This document shows, one piece after another, positions 8,868 to 17,256 of a stretch of DNA of 33,769 nt. The DNA is from Thermodesulfobacteriota bacterium (lineage in GTDB: Bacteria; Desulfobacterota; Dissulfuribacteria; Dissulfuribacterales; QOAL01): contig JAADCZ010000014.1 of NCBI GenBank assembly GCA_013154175.1, forward strand, positions 1 to 33,769, written 5' to 3'. The position numbers and the translations under genes were made by a program. The notes under the pieces were generated by a model. The model was given only the letters and a program-made list of their open reading frames with translations. It made no database searches and was not told the origin of the DNA. The stretch's first letter is position 1. Each line of letters opens with the position of its first letter.

Positions 8868-9977
8868 TTGTTTAGAAGAATATTGGCACTGACAATCAAG
8901 GAATTCATCGGAATGCTCAAGAACAAAAAGAGCAGGATGGTCCTCATCCTGCCACCCATAGCCCAGATCATCGTATTTGGCTATGCTGCCACATTCGACC
9001 TCAGGGATGTGCCTGTGGCCATCTATAACGAGGATCAGGGAGATATCTCCCGGGATGTCATTGCACGCTTCGAGGGCTCTAGGGCCTTTAGGATCATCGA
9101 CAATCTCGATTCCGACGACGAAATTGCCCCTGTAATCAACCTGCAAAAGGCACTGGTCGTCCTGCACTTTCACAGGGAGTTTTCCAAGAACATGCTTAGC
9201 GGCCGCCCAGGGGAGCTTCAGGTCATTCTGGATGGTCGAAACTCCAACACGGCACTCATCGCCCTGAACTATGTGCAGACCATAATTGCCGACTTCAACA
9301 GACAGTGGGCCGCGGACCACTCCATGCCCAGTGCACCTGCAAGGCTGGTTGTACGTTCATGGTTCAACAGGATGCTTGATTCCCACTGGTTCATAATTCC
9401 AGGCATCGTGGCCCTGCTTACAATAGTGGTGACCCTGGAGGTTACTGCACTTTCTGTGGCAAAGGAAAGGGAGGCAGGCACCTTCGACCAACTACTCGTC
9501 ACCCCCATGACGCCCTTTGAAATCCTCGTGGGCAAATCCCTTCCCGGCATGATAATCGGCCTGATAGAGGGTACGTTCATCATATTTGTCACCTGCTTCT
9601 GGTTCGACATTCCGCTCAGGGGAAGCCTCCTGGTGTTGTACTCCGGCCTTTTCACCTTCCTTCTTTCCGCTATTGGAATAGGTCTCATGATATCATCCAT
9701 ATCCCTCACCCAGCAGCAGGGCCTCATGGGGGCATTCATGTTTCTAGTGCCCTCGGTTGTGCTCTCTGGCTTTGCAACCCCCATTGCCAACATGCCAAAG
9801 TTCGTCCAGGATCTCACCCTTCTAAATCCTATGAGATACATCCTCGTGATTGTACGCTCTGTCTTTCTCCAGGGTGCGGGCTTCGAACTTCTCTGGACCC
9901 AATATATCCCCATGGCCGTTATTGGTATCGTCTCCCTTGCAGTTGCTGCAATGTTGTTTAAAAGAAGACTCTATTAG
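8868..9977 (+). CDS. ybhR: ABC-2 type transporter permease, YbhR-like
   Basis: The 369-residue protein is a paralogue of the preceding permease with the same topology: one N-terminal membrane segment (about 24-42), an extracytoplasmic domain, then five C-terminal hydrophobic segments. The ABC-2 signature is KEREAGTFDQLLVTPM. Length equals YbhR (368). The predicted start is a TTG at 8868, supported by AGGGGG five bases upstream, and it gives the expected N-terminus MFRRILALTIKEF. It is the last gene of the tripartite export operon. Confidence 0.88.
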   Translation: MFRRILALTIKEFIGMLKNKKSRMVLILPPIAQIIVFGYAATFDLRDVPVAIYNEDQGDISRDVIARFEGSRAFRIIDNLDSDDEIAPVINLQKALVVLHFHREFSKNMLSGRPGELQVILDGRNSNTALIALNYVQTIIADFNRQWAADHSMPSAPARLVVRSWFNRMLDSHWFIIPGIVALLTIVVTLEVTALSVAKEREAGTFDQLLVTPMTPFEILVGKSLPGMIIGLIEGTFIIFVTCFWFDIPLRGSLLVLYSGLFTFLLSAIGIGLMISSISLTQQQGLMGAFMFLVPSVVLSGFATPIANMPKFVQDLTLLNPMRYILVIVRSVFLQGAGFELLWTQYIPMAVIGIVSLAVAAMLFKRRLY

Positions 9978-10051
9978 CCCTGGGTGTCTGGCAGTCAGAA
10001 ATCTTCATGGGGAAACAGGCCTTTTAAACCACTCCCCTAAAGGGACTTATT

Positions 10052-10399
10052 ATGGCAAGGATGCGAGATACGAGGCGAAGACCAGGCAAACTTCCAAGAC
10101 GTGCCAAGATTCTTACAACCCTCGCCTGCATATTTGCCATTGTCTGTATTGGCCTAAGCATATTCTTCAAGGAATCGCCAAGGCTCAAAGACCAGGAGGT
10201 GGTTGAATTCTTTGAGCCCATGCCCTGGTCCTGGCTATATGACCAGACCAACCCATTGGCCCTGGACCCAGAGACACTAACGGACAAGGATCTTGCCGTA
10301 CAACTGGTAACACCCGACCCCTGGGTCGCGGCCACTGAAGAGTGTGAACACATTTGCGGGGCACGGAATCTTGCTGCCCTGGCAACTGATAGTGAGTGA
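10052..10399 (+). CDS. Small single-pass membrane protein of unknown function
   Basis: I do not recognise this 115-residue protein. It has a strongly basic N-terminus (many Arg/Lys in the first 22 residues), one hydrophobic segment (about 23-40), and an acidic, Pro/Trp-containing tail predicted to face the periplasm by the positive-inside rule. Two cysteines near the end form C-x3-C (CEHIC). AAAGGGA lies 8-9 bases before the ATG at 10052, which supports translation. It follows the export operon by 74 bases on the same strand and its stop is 24 bases before the next gene's preferred start, so it is probably cotranscribed with that gene. The small size and lack of a family match keep confidence moderate. 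Confidence 0.6.
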   Translation: MARMRDTRRRPGKLPRRAKILTTLACIFAIVCIGLSIFFKESPRLKDQEVVEFFEPMPWSWLYDQTNPLALDPETLTDKDLAVQLVTPDPWVAATEECEHICGARNLAALATDSE

Positions 10400-10422
10400 T
10401 GAATCAGGAGGTAGTTAACCCA

Positions 10423-10923
10423 ATGAAACACAGAGCTCTATTATTCCTCGCTCTAGTAGCTGCCCTCATGCCCCTTGTAACCGGAGTTAGCGCTTCATTT
10501 GCAATGGACAAGGAAGACAAGAGGGCAAGAGAGATACTTGAAAGGCTCATGACCCTTCGAAACTGGCAACTCATGGAGGAATTCCACATAAAGGGGGAAA
10601 AGGCCCAGAAGGTCTTTGAGATTTTGTCCAAATATGACAAGGAGCGGGAGTCGCTCATACTAAAGCGTAGGCACCTTATGAACTGCCTGAAAGATGCTGT
10701 CTCCGATGAATCCACACCTGAAAAGGAGCTGTCACAGCTCATGAATCAGGTCCTAGATGTCAACATTCAGATTGCAACCATTCCCAAAAAGGAAATCCAG
10801 GGGCTAAAACAGGTGTTCGACACGAGACAGTGCGCCAAATATCTGCTTTTTTCCCAGAAGTTTGCTAGGGAGATAAGGGCCATTGTACTACGCCCTTCTG
10901 GCAAGAAGGGCCTTGCCCAATAG
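10423..10923 (+). CDS. Periplasmic Spy/CpxP-like (LTXXQ-type) helical protein
   Basis: From the ATG at 10423 the 166-residue product begins with a clear signal peptide (MKHRALLFLALVAALMPLV, cleavage near SASFA). The mature part is predicted all-helical and charged. The segment FDTRQCAKYLLFSQKFAREI resembles the LTXXQ motif of Spy/CpxP/ZraP-type periplasmic chaperones and heavy-metal sensors, although the Leu-Thr is replaced by Asp-Thr. The frame extends up to a GTG at 10396, but only the ATG gives a proper signal peptide, with AGGAGG 11 bases ahead. Its place beside an efflux operon fits an envelope-stress role, which is inference from position and resemblance only. Confidence 0.65.
   Translation: MKHRALLFLALVAALMPLVTGVSASFAMDKEDKRAREILERLMTLRNWQLMEEFHIKGEKAQKVFEILSKYDKERESLILKRRHLMNCLKDAVSDESTPEKELSQLMNQVLDVNIQIATIPKKEIQGLKQVFDTRQCAKYLLFSQKFAREIRAIVLRPSGKKGLAQ
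10892..10911. other. Perfect 8-bp hairpin at the end of the Spy-like gene
   Basis: GCCCTTCT, a GGCA tetraloop, then AGAAGGGC form a perfect stem inside the last codons of the Spy-like gene, between convergent genes. No T-run follows on the plus strand, so it is not a standard intrinsic terminator. It may weakly pause transcription or protect the 3' end. Confidence 0.35.
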
Positions 10924-10951
10924 AGGGGGCCCCGGAAACTTCAGCCTTTCA

Positions 10952-12238
10952 TCAGTCGCATCCTGAGCCGTGACCTTTTTTTGACCAAAGAAGATTGCCA
11001 CCCCACCCCCAAAGGGAAAGACTGAGGCCAAGGGCAACGAGGGCGCAGCCAAAAAGGGTTTCCCTTATTCCAAAGGCGGATGCAAGCTTTCCCTGAATGA
11101 GGCTTCCAAAGGGAAACAGCCCCATGAAGGATGTGGTGAAGAGCCCCATTATCCTGCCCCTGAGCTCATTGCTGGAATGTATTTGCAAAAGGCTTATGGC
11201 ACTCGTGGAGCAGATAACCATGACAAATCCGCTAAGCAGAAGTAGGAGGCAGGCATCCCAGAAGCTTCTAGAAAAGGCCACTCCCATCAGAGAAAGAGGG
11301 AACAAAATGGCACCTAGCCTCCACCACTTCATCCTGTTGCCAGTGTGGCCGAACTGTGCCACAAAGCCTGCCCCAATAAGGGCCCCAAGGCCATTTGCAG
11401 CACACATAAGTCCGTAATACTTGGCATTTAGCCCCAATACATCCCTGCCAAGGGATGGAAGCAGGATGGAATAAGGCAAAAGCAATATGCCAAAGCCCAT
11501 GATGTTCAAAAGAATGAGAAAGAGGAGACGCTTTTCCATTATGAAGGAGGCGAGCTCCCGAATATCAGACAAGGGGGAGGCCTCGGCGGCCTGCCTCAAG
11601 GGGCGGTTGAACTGTGGGAAGCGTCTTTTCACATAATAGAGGCACCAGATTATGCCAATGGCAGAAAGGGCCTTGAAATAAAAACATTCTGCCATCATGC
11701 CTGCCTGCATCAGAAGCCCCGCTATTGCAGGCCCGCCGAACCTGGCAAGATTGAAGGCCATGGAGTGCATCGCTATGCCATTGGTAATGTCTTCCTTGCC
11801 AACGAGGTCGTAGACAAGGGACTGCCTGGCCGGGACTTCGAAGGCCATTCCAATGCCAAGTACCAGGGCAAGGCCAAGAATGGCACCAAGTGATATGAGA
11901 TTGTAATCAATCAAGACGCCAAAAATTATGGCCTGGATCATGATGAGGGTTTGAATGGCTATGAGAAAGGAAACCTTGGGTATGCGGTCTGCGAGGATAC
12001 CGCCGGCAAGGGAGAAAAACAGAAGGGGCAGACCGGCGACTGCACCAAGGAGGCCCACATAGAATGGGTCCCCTGTGAGCTCGAGTACGAGCCACCTCTG
12101 GGCAGTTCCCTGGACCCAGGTACCCAGCAGGGCCAGGGCCTGACCTGGTAGAAAAACCCTGTAACCCGGGTGTCTGAAACTGGCCAGGACCCGCGGCCAG
12201 GTAAAACTAGACCGAGGCCTTTGCAAAGTCCTTTGCAA
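10952..12238 (-). CDS. Major facilitator superfamily exporter (MFS_3/EntS-like)
   Basis: This protein of about 428 residues has roughly twelve hydrophobic segments. An early motif, [31 protein letters not shown], contains the G-x-L-a-D-R loop 2-3 signature of MFS carriers, in the form seen in the MFS_3 transmembrane secretion effector group that includes the enterobactin exporter EntS. The substrate cannot be read from the sequence. No ATG lies near the expected N-terminus: the longest start is a TTG at 12238, with another TTG at 12226. Either one overlaps the end of hemB, so the gene appears to be the last in the clpX-like/receiver/hemB operon. Confidence 0.82.
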   Translation of the reverse strand: MQRTLQRPRSSFTWPRVLASFRHPGYRVFLPGQALALLGTWVQGTAQRWLVLELTGDPFYVGLLGAVAGLPLLFFSLAGGILADRIPKVSFLIAIQTLIMIQAIIFGVLIDYNLISLGAILGLALVLGIGMAFEVPARQSLVYDLVGKEDITNGIAMHSMAFNLARFGGPAIAGLLMQAGMMAECFYFKALSAIGIIWCLYYVKRRFPQFNRPLRQAAEASPLSDIRELASFIMEKRLLFLILLNIMGFGILLLPYSILLPSLGRDVLGLNAKYYGLMCAANGLGALIGAGFVAQFGHTGNRMKWWRLGAILFPLSLMGVAFSRSFWDACLLLLLSGFVMVICSTSAISLLQIHSSNELRGRIMGLFTTSFMGLFPFGSLIQGKLASAFGIRETLFGCALVALGLSLSLWGWGGNLLWSKKGHGSGCD

Positions 12239-13193
12239 AGTAGGTTATGATGATGTCGGCTCCTGCCCTCCTGAAGGCAATCAGGGACTCATGGACCACT
12301 GCATCCTCAGTTAGCCAGCCATTTTGGGCAGCAGCCTTTATCATGGAATATTCGCCGCTTACCTGATAGGCGGCTATGGGCAGTGTGAACTCCTGCCTCA
12401 AGAGACTTATGATGTCCAAGTAGGGCATGCCGGGTTTGACCATTAATATGTCTGCGCCCTCTTCCATATCGAGGGTGGCCTCCCTCAGGGCCTCTCGCCT
12501 GTTGGCAATGTCCATCTGGTAGGAACGCCTGTCTCCAAACTGGGGTGCACATTCGGCAGCATCCCTAAATGGCCCGTAGAAACTTGAAGCATACTTGACT
12601 GCATAGGACATGATTGGCACGTGCTCAAAGCCGTTGTCATCGAGGATCTCCCTGATGGCCCCTACCCTTCCATCCATCATGTCAGAGGGGGCTACCATGT
12701 CGGCCCCTGCCCTTGCATGGGACAAGGCTGCCTTTTGCAAAAGCTCGAGGGTCGCATCATTGTCTATCTGGAAGACCCCTTTCTTTTCCTTGACGACAAT
12801 GCCGCAGTGCCCGTGGGAGGTGTATTCACACAGGCAGACGTCAGTAACTACCAAGAGGTCTGGTACTGCCTTTTTCACTGCCTCAACGGCCCTTTGGACT
12901 ATGCCGCTCTTGATCCAGGCATGGGAGCCCTTTGAATCCTTCTTTTCAGGGATGCCAAAGAGCAAGATGGCTGGCAAGCCAAGGTCGAACACCTCCTTGG
13001 CCTCCTCCACAATATTGTCCACCGACATTTGAAAAACACCAGGCATGGAACCAATGGGCTCTTTCACCTTCTTGCCAGGTACGGCAAACAAGGGGTAGAT
13101 GAGATTATCCTTGGAAACGGTTGTCTCCCTAACCAAAGCACGAAATTTCTCGGTCTGCCTAAGCCTTCTTGGTCTATACTCTGGGAACATCAT
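12207..13193 (-). CDS. hemB: Delta-aminolevulinic acid dehydratase (porphobilinogen synthase)
   Basis: HemB condenses two 5-aminolevulinate molecules into porphobilinogen, the second common step of tetrapyrrole synthesis, in the cytoplasm. The family's metal-binding segment [14 protein letters not shown] is present with three cysteines, as in zinc-dependent enzymes. Both catalytic lysine motifs are visible ([18 protein letters not shown] and [10 protein letters not shown]). The frame extends to a GTG at 13205, but I prefer the ATG at 13193 ([12 protein letters not shown], 328 residues). It overlaps the upstream receiver gene's stop as ATGA and has AAGGAG 11 bases ahead, while the GTG directly abuts that site. 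Heme supply fits a genome region encoding many c-type cytochromes. Confidence 0.95.
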   Translation of the reverse strand: MMFPEYRPRRLRQTEKFRALVRETTVSKDNLIYPLFAVPGKKVKEPIGSMPGVFQMSVDNIVEEAKEVFDLGLPAILLFGIPEKKDSKGSHAWIKSGIVQRAVEAVKKAVPDLLVVTDVCLCEYTSHGHCGIVVKEKKGVFQIDNDATLELLQKAALSHARAGADMVAPSDMMDGRVGAIREILDDNGFEHVPIMSYAVKYASSFYGPFRDAAECAPQFGDRRSYQMDIANRREALREATLDMEEGADILMVKPGMPYLDIISLLRQEFTLPIAAYQVSGEYSMIKAAAQNGWLTEDAVVHESLIAFRRAGADIIITYFAKDFAKASV

Positions 13194-13570
13194 AGTGCCA
13201 GCCACTCCTTCAATTTTGAGATTACGATATCTACCTCGTCCAGGTCCTTGATGCAGTCATTGCAACCTGCGTCCTGAAACTTCTCCTCATCATCAGGGGA
13301 ATAATCAGGACAGATGACAAGAATTGGAATTTTTTCCGTGTTGGGCGACTGTTTCAGCAATACGCTGACAGACTGGGCGTTGAGAATGGGGACATTCTTT
13401 CTAATGACAATGAGGTCTGGTTCGTGCTCCCTGGCCAGATCAAATCCCTCCTGTCCATCCTCTGCCACTAGCAGATCGAAAGGAAATTCCTCAGCAATCT
13501 GTGAAAAAATTTTCTTACCCTCGGGCCTGTCGTCCACCAGAAGTACAACCGGCTTGTTACCACTTCCCAT
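13190..13570 (-). CDS. Degenerate single-domain receiver (CheY-like) protein lacking the phosphoacceptor Asp
   Basis: The 126-residue protein is a stand-alone receiver fold: the acidic pair DD (13-14) follows the first strand (VVLLVDD), and strands 3 to 5 are recognisable. At the phosphorylation position the usual Asp is Arg57 ([11 protein letters not shown]), the conserved Thr/Ser is Cys (LVICPD), and the KP pair is replaced by an offset lysine (CIKDLD). It is therefore unlikely to be phosphorylated and probably works as a protein-binding module. TAGGAGA lies 8 bases before the ATG. The gene lies 11 bases after the ClpX-like gene and overlaps hemB, so all are likely cotranscribed. A role as an adaptor for the ClpX-like protein is inference. 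Confidence 0.85.
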   Translation of the reverse strand: MGSGNKPVVLLVDDRPEGKKIFSQIAEEFPFDLLVAEDGQEGFDLAREHEPDLIVIRKNVPILNAQSVSVLLKQSPNTEKIPILVICPDYSPDDEEKFQDAGCNDCIKDLDEVDIVISKLKEWLAL

Positions 13571-13581
13571 AAATGGTTCTC

Positions 13582-15588
13582 CTAACTGTTGGATTCGTAA
13601 CAGATACGGATGAGACGGTTTATAAAAAGCTCGGGATTTTCCACGGCGTCAGACGGAATGTTGAATTCCGACTGCCCCGTGCGTTCCCGGATTAGGGTGA
13701 GACCATATTCTAGAATGCTGGTTAAGCGTTCACACTGGGTGTACAAACTGGCAGGATCCAACTTGCATGCCTCAAGTATCTTGTCCACTGCCGCGTCGTC
13801 AAAGGTGATCTCTATTTCACATCTGTTGTAAAAGGAGGCCTCGTAACTCTTGATTTGCTGTATCCAGAAAAGGACGTTGGAGGCTGCTTCATCGATAGTA
13901 AGGTCATCCTTGAGGCAAAGATGGGCAATAAGTTCCTTCCGGTGGTCATTCAATAAAACACCCTGCTCTTTCCAGGCCGGGAGCTGCTCGATGTCCAGAC
14001 CCTTTACAATCTGCTGCTTCTCATCGTGTATGATTGCCTCATACTGCCTTATCCGCTCTGGCCTGTTAGGCTCCCTTAACAGCTCTTCAAGGGCCCCTTC
14101 AGGGTCGGCCACGAGACTCTTGGTCACCACGAGAAAGTCTATATCCGTGGAGGGAAGAGCCTTTTCAAAGGGCATGAGGGCCCTTTCCAGCACGCTCACA
14201 AGTGCCCTGGCGCCGGTCCTTTCCTGATATGCCTGGGCAGCCAGGAGTCTCAAGGCATCCTCTTCAAACTTCAGATCGATCCCATAGGCACGAAAGTCCT
14301 GTTTTTTGCTGACGATAACCGGACTCTTGGGGTTCTTCAAAATCTCAAAGAGGTCTTCCTCCGTTAGCTCCTCAAGGACAGCTATGACAGGAAGACGGCC
14401 GATAAACTCATTTTCGAAACCAAATTCAACCAGATCCTGGGGCTTGACCTGTTTCAGCCAGTCCTGCTCGTCCTGCAGGTCCAGGTCAGCACCGAAACCG
14501 ATTCCCTGCTTGGTCAGTCTGCGTTTTATGATGTCGGAGAGTCCAGAGAATGCACCGCTTACGATGAAGAGGATGTTCTTCGTATTGATGGTCTTCTTCA
14601 TCCTCTTGCCGGTCTTTCGAAAATGCTCTATGGCCTCTAGCTGGGAGATGGGATCGTGGGGGGTCTTGAGATCCACATCTGTCTCTTCCAGGGGCTTCAG
14701 AAGCGCCCTTTGCACTCCTGACCTCGACACATCTGGCCCCCTCAGGCCTTCAGTGGAGGCAATTTTGTCAATTTCGTCTATGTAGATGATGCCATACTGG
14801 GCCTTTTCAATGTCCCCATCTGCCTCCTTGACCAGATCCCTGACCAAATCCTCGACGTCGCCGCCCACGTAACCTGTTTCACTGAACTTTGTGGCATCCC
14901 CCTTGACGAAGGGTACACCAAGTTTGGCAGCTATGAGTTTTATGAGATAGGTCTTGCCCACTCCTGTGGGGCCAATGAGAATGATGTTGTTTTTGATATT
15001 TCCAACCGGCTGCTTCTTCTTGCTCTTTTTTTCCAGATAGGCGATCTTGTTGAAGTGGGTGCATATCTTGGTGGCGAGAACCGCCTTTGCTTCATCCTGT
15101 TTGACAACGTATTCGTTGAGGTATTCCTCTAGCTCCTTGGGTTTGATGTTGAAATTGACTATACCGTCTTTTTTCTTCACCTGTTCTTCGGTATGGTCCG
15201 TTTCATCAACCTTGGTTTGTCCAGGGAAGACCATTTGGGAAATCACCTTGACCCTTCCGCCATACTTCTTTGCCAGATACTCGCTTATTTCCTTTTCAAG
15301 GGCCTTCTGAGATGGAAAGGGCCTGTCCCCTTCATCCTCCGCCCTTTCTCTGGCATCATTGGCGAGGTCATCTGTGCAGTGGGAGCCACCGTCGAGGCAG
15401 CCACTGCAACCTCCCTGACAACCTTGGCCTATATCGGAGGAACCCTTTTGGGGTTCCTGTTCCTTGGATTCCTGGGGCATCTGTCTGTCAAAATCGGCCT
15501 TGCCTGGCCCCTTACTATTTTCATCCATACAAGGCACCTTACCACAGTCAAATTTTCTTCTCAACTTTATGCACTTTTTATTTTCCAT
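13582..15588 (-). CDS. Enlarged ClpX-like AAA+ protein unfoldase
   Basis: This 668-residue AAA+ protein matches ClpX through its core. It has Walker A GPTGVGKT (206-213), a pore loop GYVGGDVEDL (239-248), Walker B IIYIDE (267-272), sensor-1 region NILFIVSGAFSGL, an IGFGA loop (363-367) like the ClpP-docking IGF loop, and sensor 2 GAR (459-461). Classical ClpX is about 420 residues with an N-terminal C4 zinc domain. Here the N-terminus is about 145 residues with a different cysteine cluster (CQGGCSGC and HC, 57-71), and a helical extension of about 165 residues follows the AAA+ core. The ATG at 15588 has no good ribosome site; Met21 (15528) has AAGGTG six bases ahead and is an alternative start. 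Related to ClpX but not the housekeeping form. Confidence 0.85.
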   Translation of the reverse strand: MENKKCIKLRRKFDCGKVPCMDENSKGPGKADFDRQMPQESKEQEPQKGSSDIGQGCQGGCSGCLDGGSHCTDDLANDARERAEDEGDRPFPSQKALEKEISEYLAKKYGGRVKVISQMVFPGQTKVDETDHTEEQVKKKDGIVNFNIKPKELEEYLNEYVVKQDEAKAVLATKICTHFNKIAYLEKKSKKKQPVGNIKNNIILIGPTGVGKTYLIKLIAAKLGVPFVKGDATKFSETGYVGGDVEDLVRDLVKEADGDIEKAQYGIIYIDEIDKIASTEGLRGPDVSRSGVQRALLKPLEETDVDLKTPHDPISQLEAIEHFRKTGKRMKKTINTKNILFIVSGAFSGLSDIIKRRLTKQGIGFGADLDLQDEQDWLKQVKPQDLVEFGFENEFIGRLPVIAVLEELTEEDLFEILKNPKSPVIVSKKQDFRAYGIDLKFEEDALRLLAAQAYQERTGARALVSVLERALMPFEKALPSTDIDFLVVTKSLVADPEGALEELLREPNRPERIRQYEAIIHDEKQQIVKGLDIEQLPAWKEQGVLLNDHRKELIAHLCLKDDLTIDEAASNVLFWIQQIKSYEASFYNRCEIEITFDDAAVDKILEACKLDPASLYTQCERLTSILEYGLTLIRERTGQSEFNIPSDAVENPELFINRLIRICYESNS

Positions 15589-15668
15589 GATTTCAGTTAC
15601 TATTCTTTCCGTCCAAGGGTTCTAAAATTTAACAATCACAAGTAAAAATTTAATGATTTGAGGTAGTT

Positions 15669-17222
15669 ATGCAAACAGCGACCAAACAAAAAATACTTGT
15701 CCTAGATTTTGGCTCCCAGACCACCCAGCTTATCGCAAGAAGGGTCAGAGAGGCCAAAGTCTACTGTGAAATACACCCATTTAATATAAGTATTAATGAA
15801 ATCAAGGCAATGGAGCCCAAGGGCATCATCCTTTCAGGTGGGCCCTCGAGTGTCTACGATGAAGATGCCCCAAAGATTGGCAAGGAAATCTTTGACCTGG
15901 GCCTTCCAGTGCTGGGAATATGTTATGGAATGCAGCTCATCAGCCTTCTCTTTGGCGGTGTTGTGGAAAGAAGCGATCACAGGGAATATGGCCATGCAAG
16001 GCTCATCATCGATGATCCAGATGAAATCTTTTATGGACTTTCCACAGGGGAGCCAGGCCATCAGGTATGGATGAGCCACGGGGACAAGGTGGAAAGACTT
16101 CCCAATGGCTTCAAAACATTGGCACATAGCTCTTCCTGCCCAATCGCCGCTATGGCAAACAAGGAAAAGGCCATCTATGGGGTCCAGTTCCACCCCGAGG
16201 TTGTCCACACTGAAATTGGCATGGATGTGCTTTCAAACTTCCTCTTTCGCGTCTGCAAGTGCGAGCCCAACTGGACAATGGAGTCCTTCGTTGCCACCAC
16301 AGTAAATGAGATAAAGGAAAAGGTTGGAGATGGCAGGGTCATTTGTGCCCTTTCCGGTGGGGTAGACTCCACCGTGACGGCCCTTCTCATTCACAAGGCA
16401 ATTGGCCACAGGCTGGTGTGCGTCTTTGTAAACAACGGACTTCTTAGAAAAAATGAGCCTGAGACGGTCCTTGCCTTTCTGAAACAGTTCGATTTGAACG
16501 TTGTCTATGTGGATGCTGAAGAGCGCTTCTTGAAAAAGCTTGCCGGCGTCGAGGACCCTGAGAAGAAAAGAAAAATCATTGGAAACGAATTCATAAAGAT
16601 ATTTGAGGAAGAGGCTTCACGCATCGGCCAGGTGGATTTTCTCGCCCAGGGAACCCTCTATCCAGATGTTATTGAAAGCGTCTCCTTCAAGGGGCCCTCT
16701 GCCACCATCAAGAGCCATCACAACGTGGGTGGCCTGCCAGAGGTGATGAAGCTCGACCTTATTGAACCCCTTCGTGAGCTCTTCAAAGACGAGGTAAGAA
16801 AGGTGGCAAAGGAGCTTGGCATGCCCTATGAGCTCATAAATCGTCACCCATTCCCAGGCCCAGGCCTTGCCATAAGAATCCTTGGAGAGGTCACAAAGGA
16901 GCGTCTCGACATCCTCCGGGAGGCAGACAGTATCGTCCTTGAGGAGATGAAGGCATCTGACTGGTACTGGAAGGTGTGGCAGTCCTTTGCTGTGCTCCTT
17001 CCCATAAAGACCGTGGGTGTCATGGGGGATGAGCGCACCTATGACCATGTGGTTGCAATCCGGGTGGTGGACAGCCTCGATGCCATGACTGCCGACTGGA
17101 CAAAGCTTCCCTACGATATAATGGCAAGGATGTCCAATCGAATCATCAATGAAGTAAGGGGCGTAAACAGGGTCTGTTACGACATAAGTTCCAAACCACC
17201 TGCAACCATCGAATGGGAATAG
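15669..17222 (+). CDS. guaA: GMP synthase (glutamine-hydrolysing)
   Basis: GuaA converts XMP to GMP using ATP and glutamine-derived ammonia. The N-terminal class I glutamine amidotransferase domain (about 8-200) has the nucleophile elbow GICYGMQL with Cys85 and the catalytic FHPE. The ATP-pyrophosphatase domain has the P-loop SGGVDST. The C-terminal dimerisation domain ends in the canonical PPATIEWE. At 517 residues it is of normal length. GAGGT sits four bases before the ATG. It is followed 34 bases later by dnaE on the same strand. Confidence 0.97.
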   Translation: MQTATKQKILVLDFGSQTTQLIARRVREAKVYCEIHPFNISINEIKAMEPKGIILSGGPSSVYDEDAPKIGKEIFDLGLPVLGICYGMQLISLLFGGVVERSDHREYGHARLIIDDPDEIFYGLSTGEPGHQVWMSHGDKVERLPNGFKTLAHSSSCPIAAMANKEKAIYGVQFHPEVVHTEIGMDVLSNFLFRVCKCEPNWTMESFVATTVNEIKEKVGDGRVICALSGGVDSTVTALLIHKAIGHRLVCVFVNNGLLRKNEPETVLAFLKQFDLNVVYVDAEERFLKKLAGVEDPEKKRKIIGNEFIKIFEEEASRIGQVDFLAQGTLYPDVIESVSFKGPSATIKSHHNVGGLPEVMKLDLIEPLRELFKDEVRKVAKELGMPYELINRHPFPGPGLAIRILGEVTKERLDILREADSIVLEEMKASDWYWKVWQSFAVLLPIKTVGVMGDERTYDHVVAIRVVDSLDAMTADWTKLPYDIMARMSNRIINEVRGVNRVCYDISSKPPATIEWE

Positions 17223-17256
17223 AGTTAGCTAAAGCCTGACAGACAGGGACGCATAC

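Noticed and set aside
15589-15668. Promoters between the divergent ClpX-like gene and guaA
   Set aside because: The gap is AT-rich and must contain promoters, but no -35/-10 pair with good spacing stood out on either strand.
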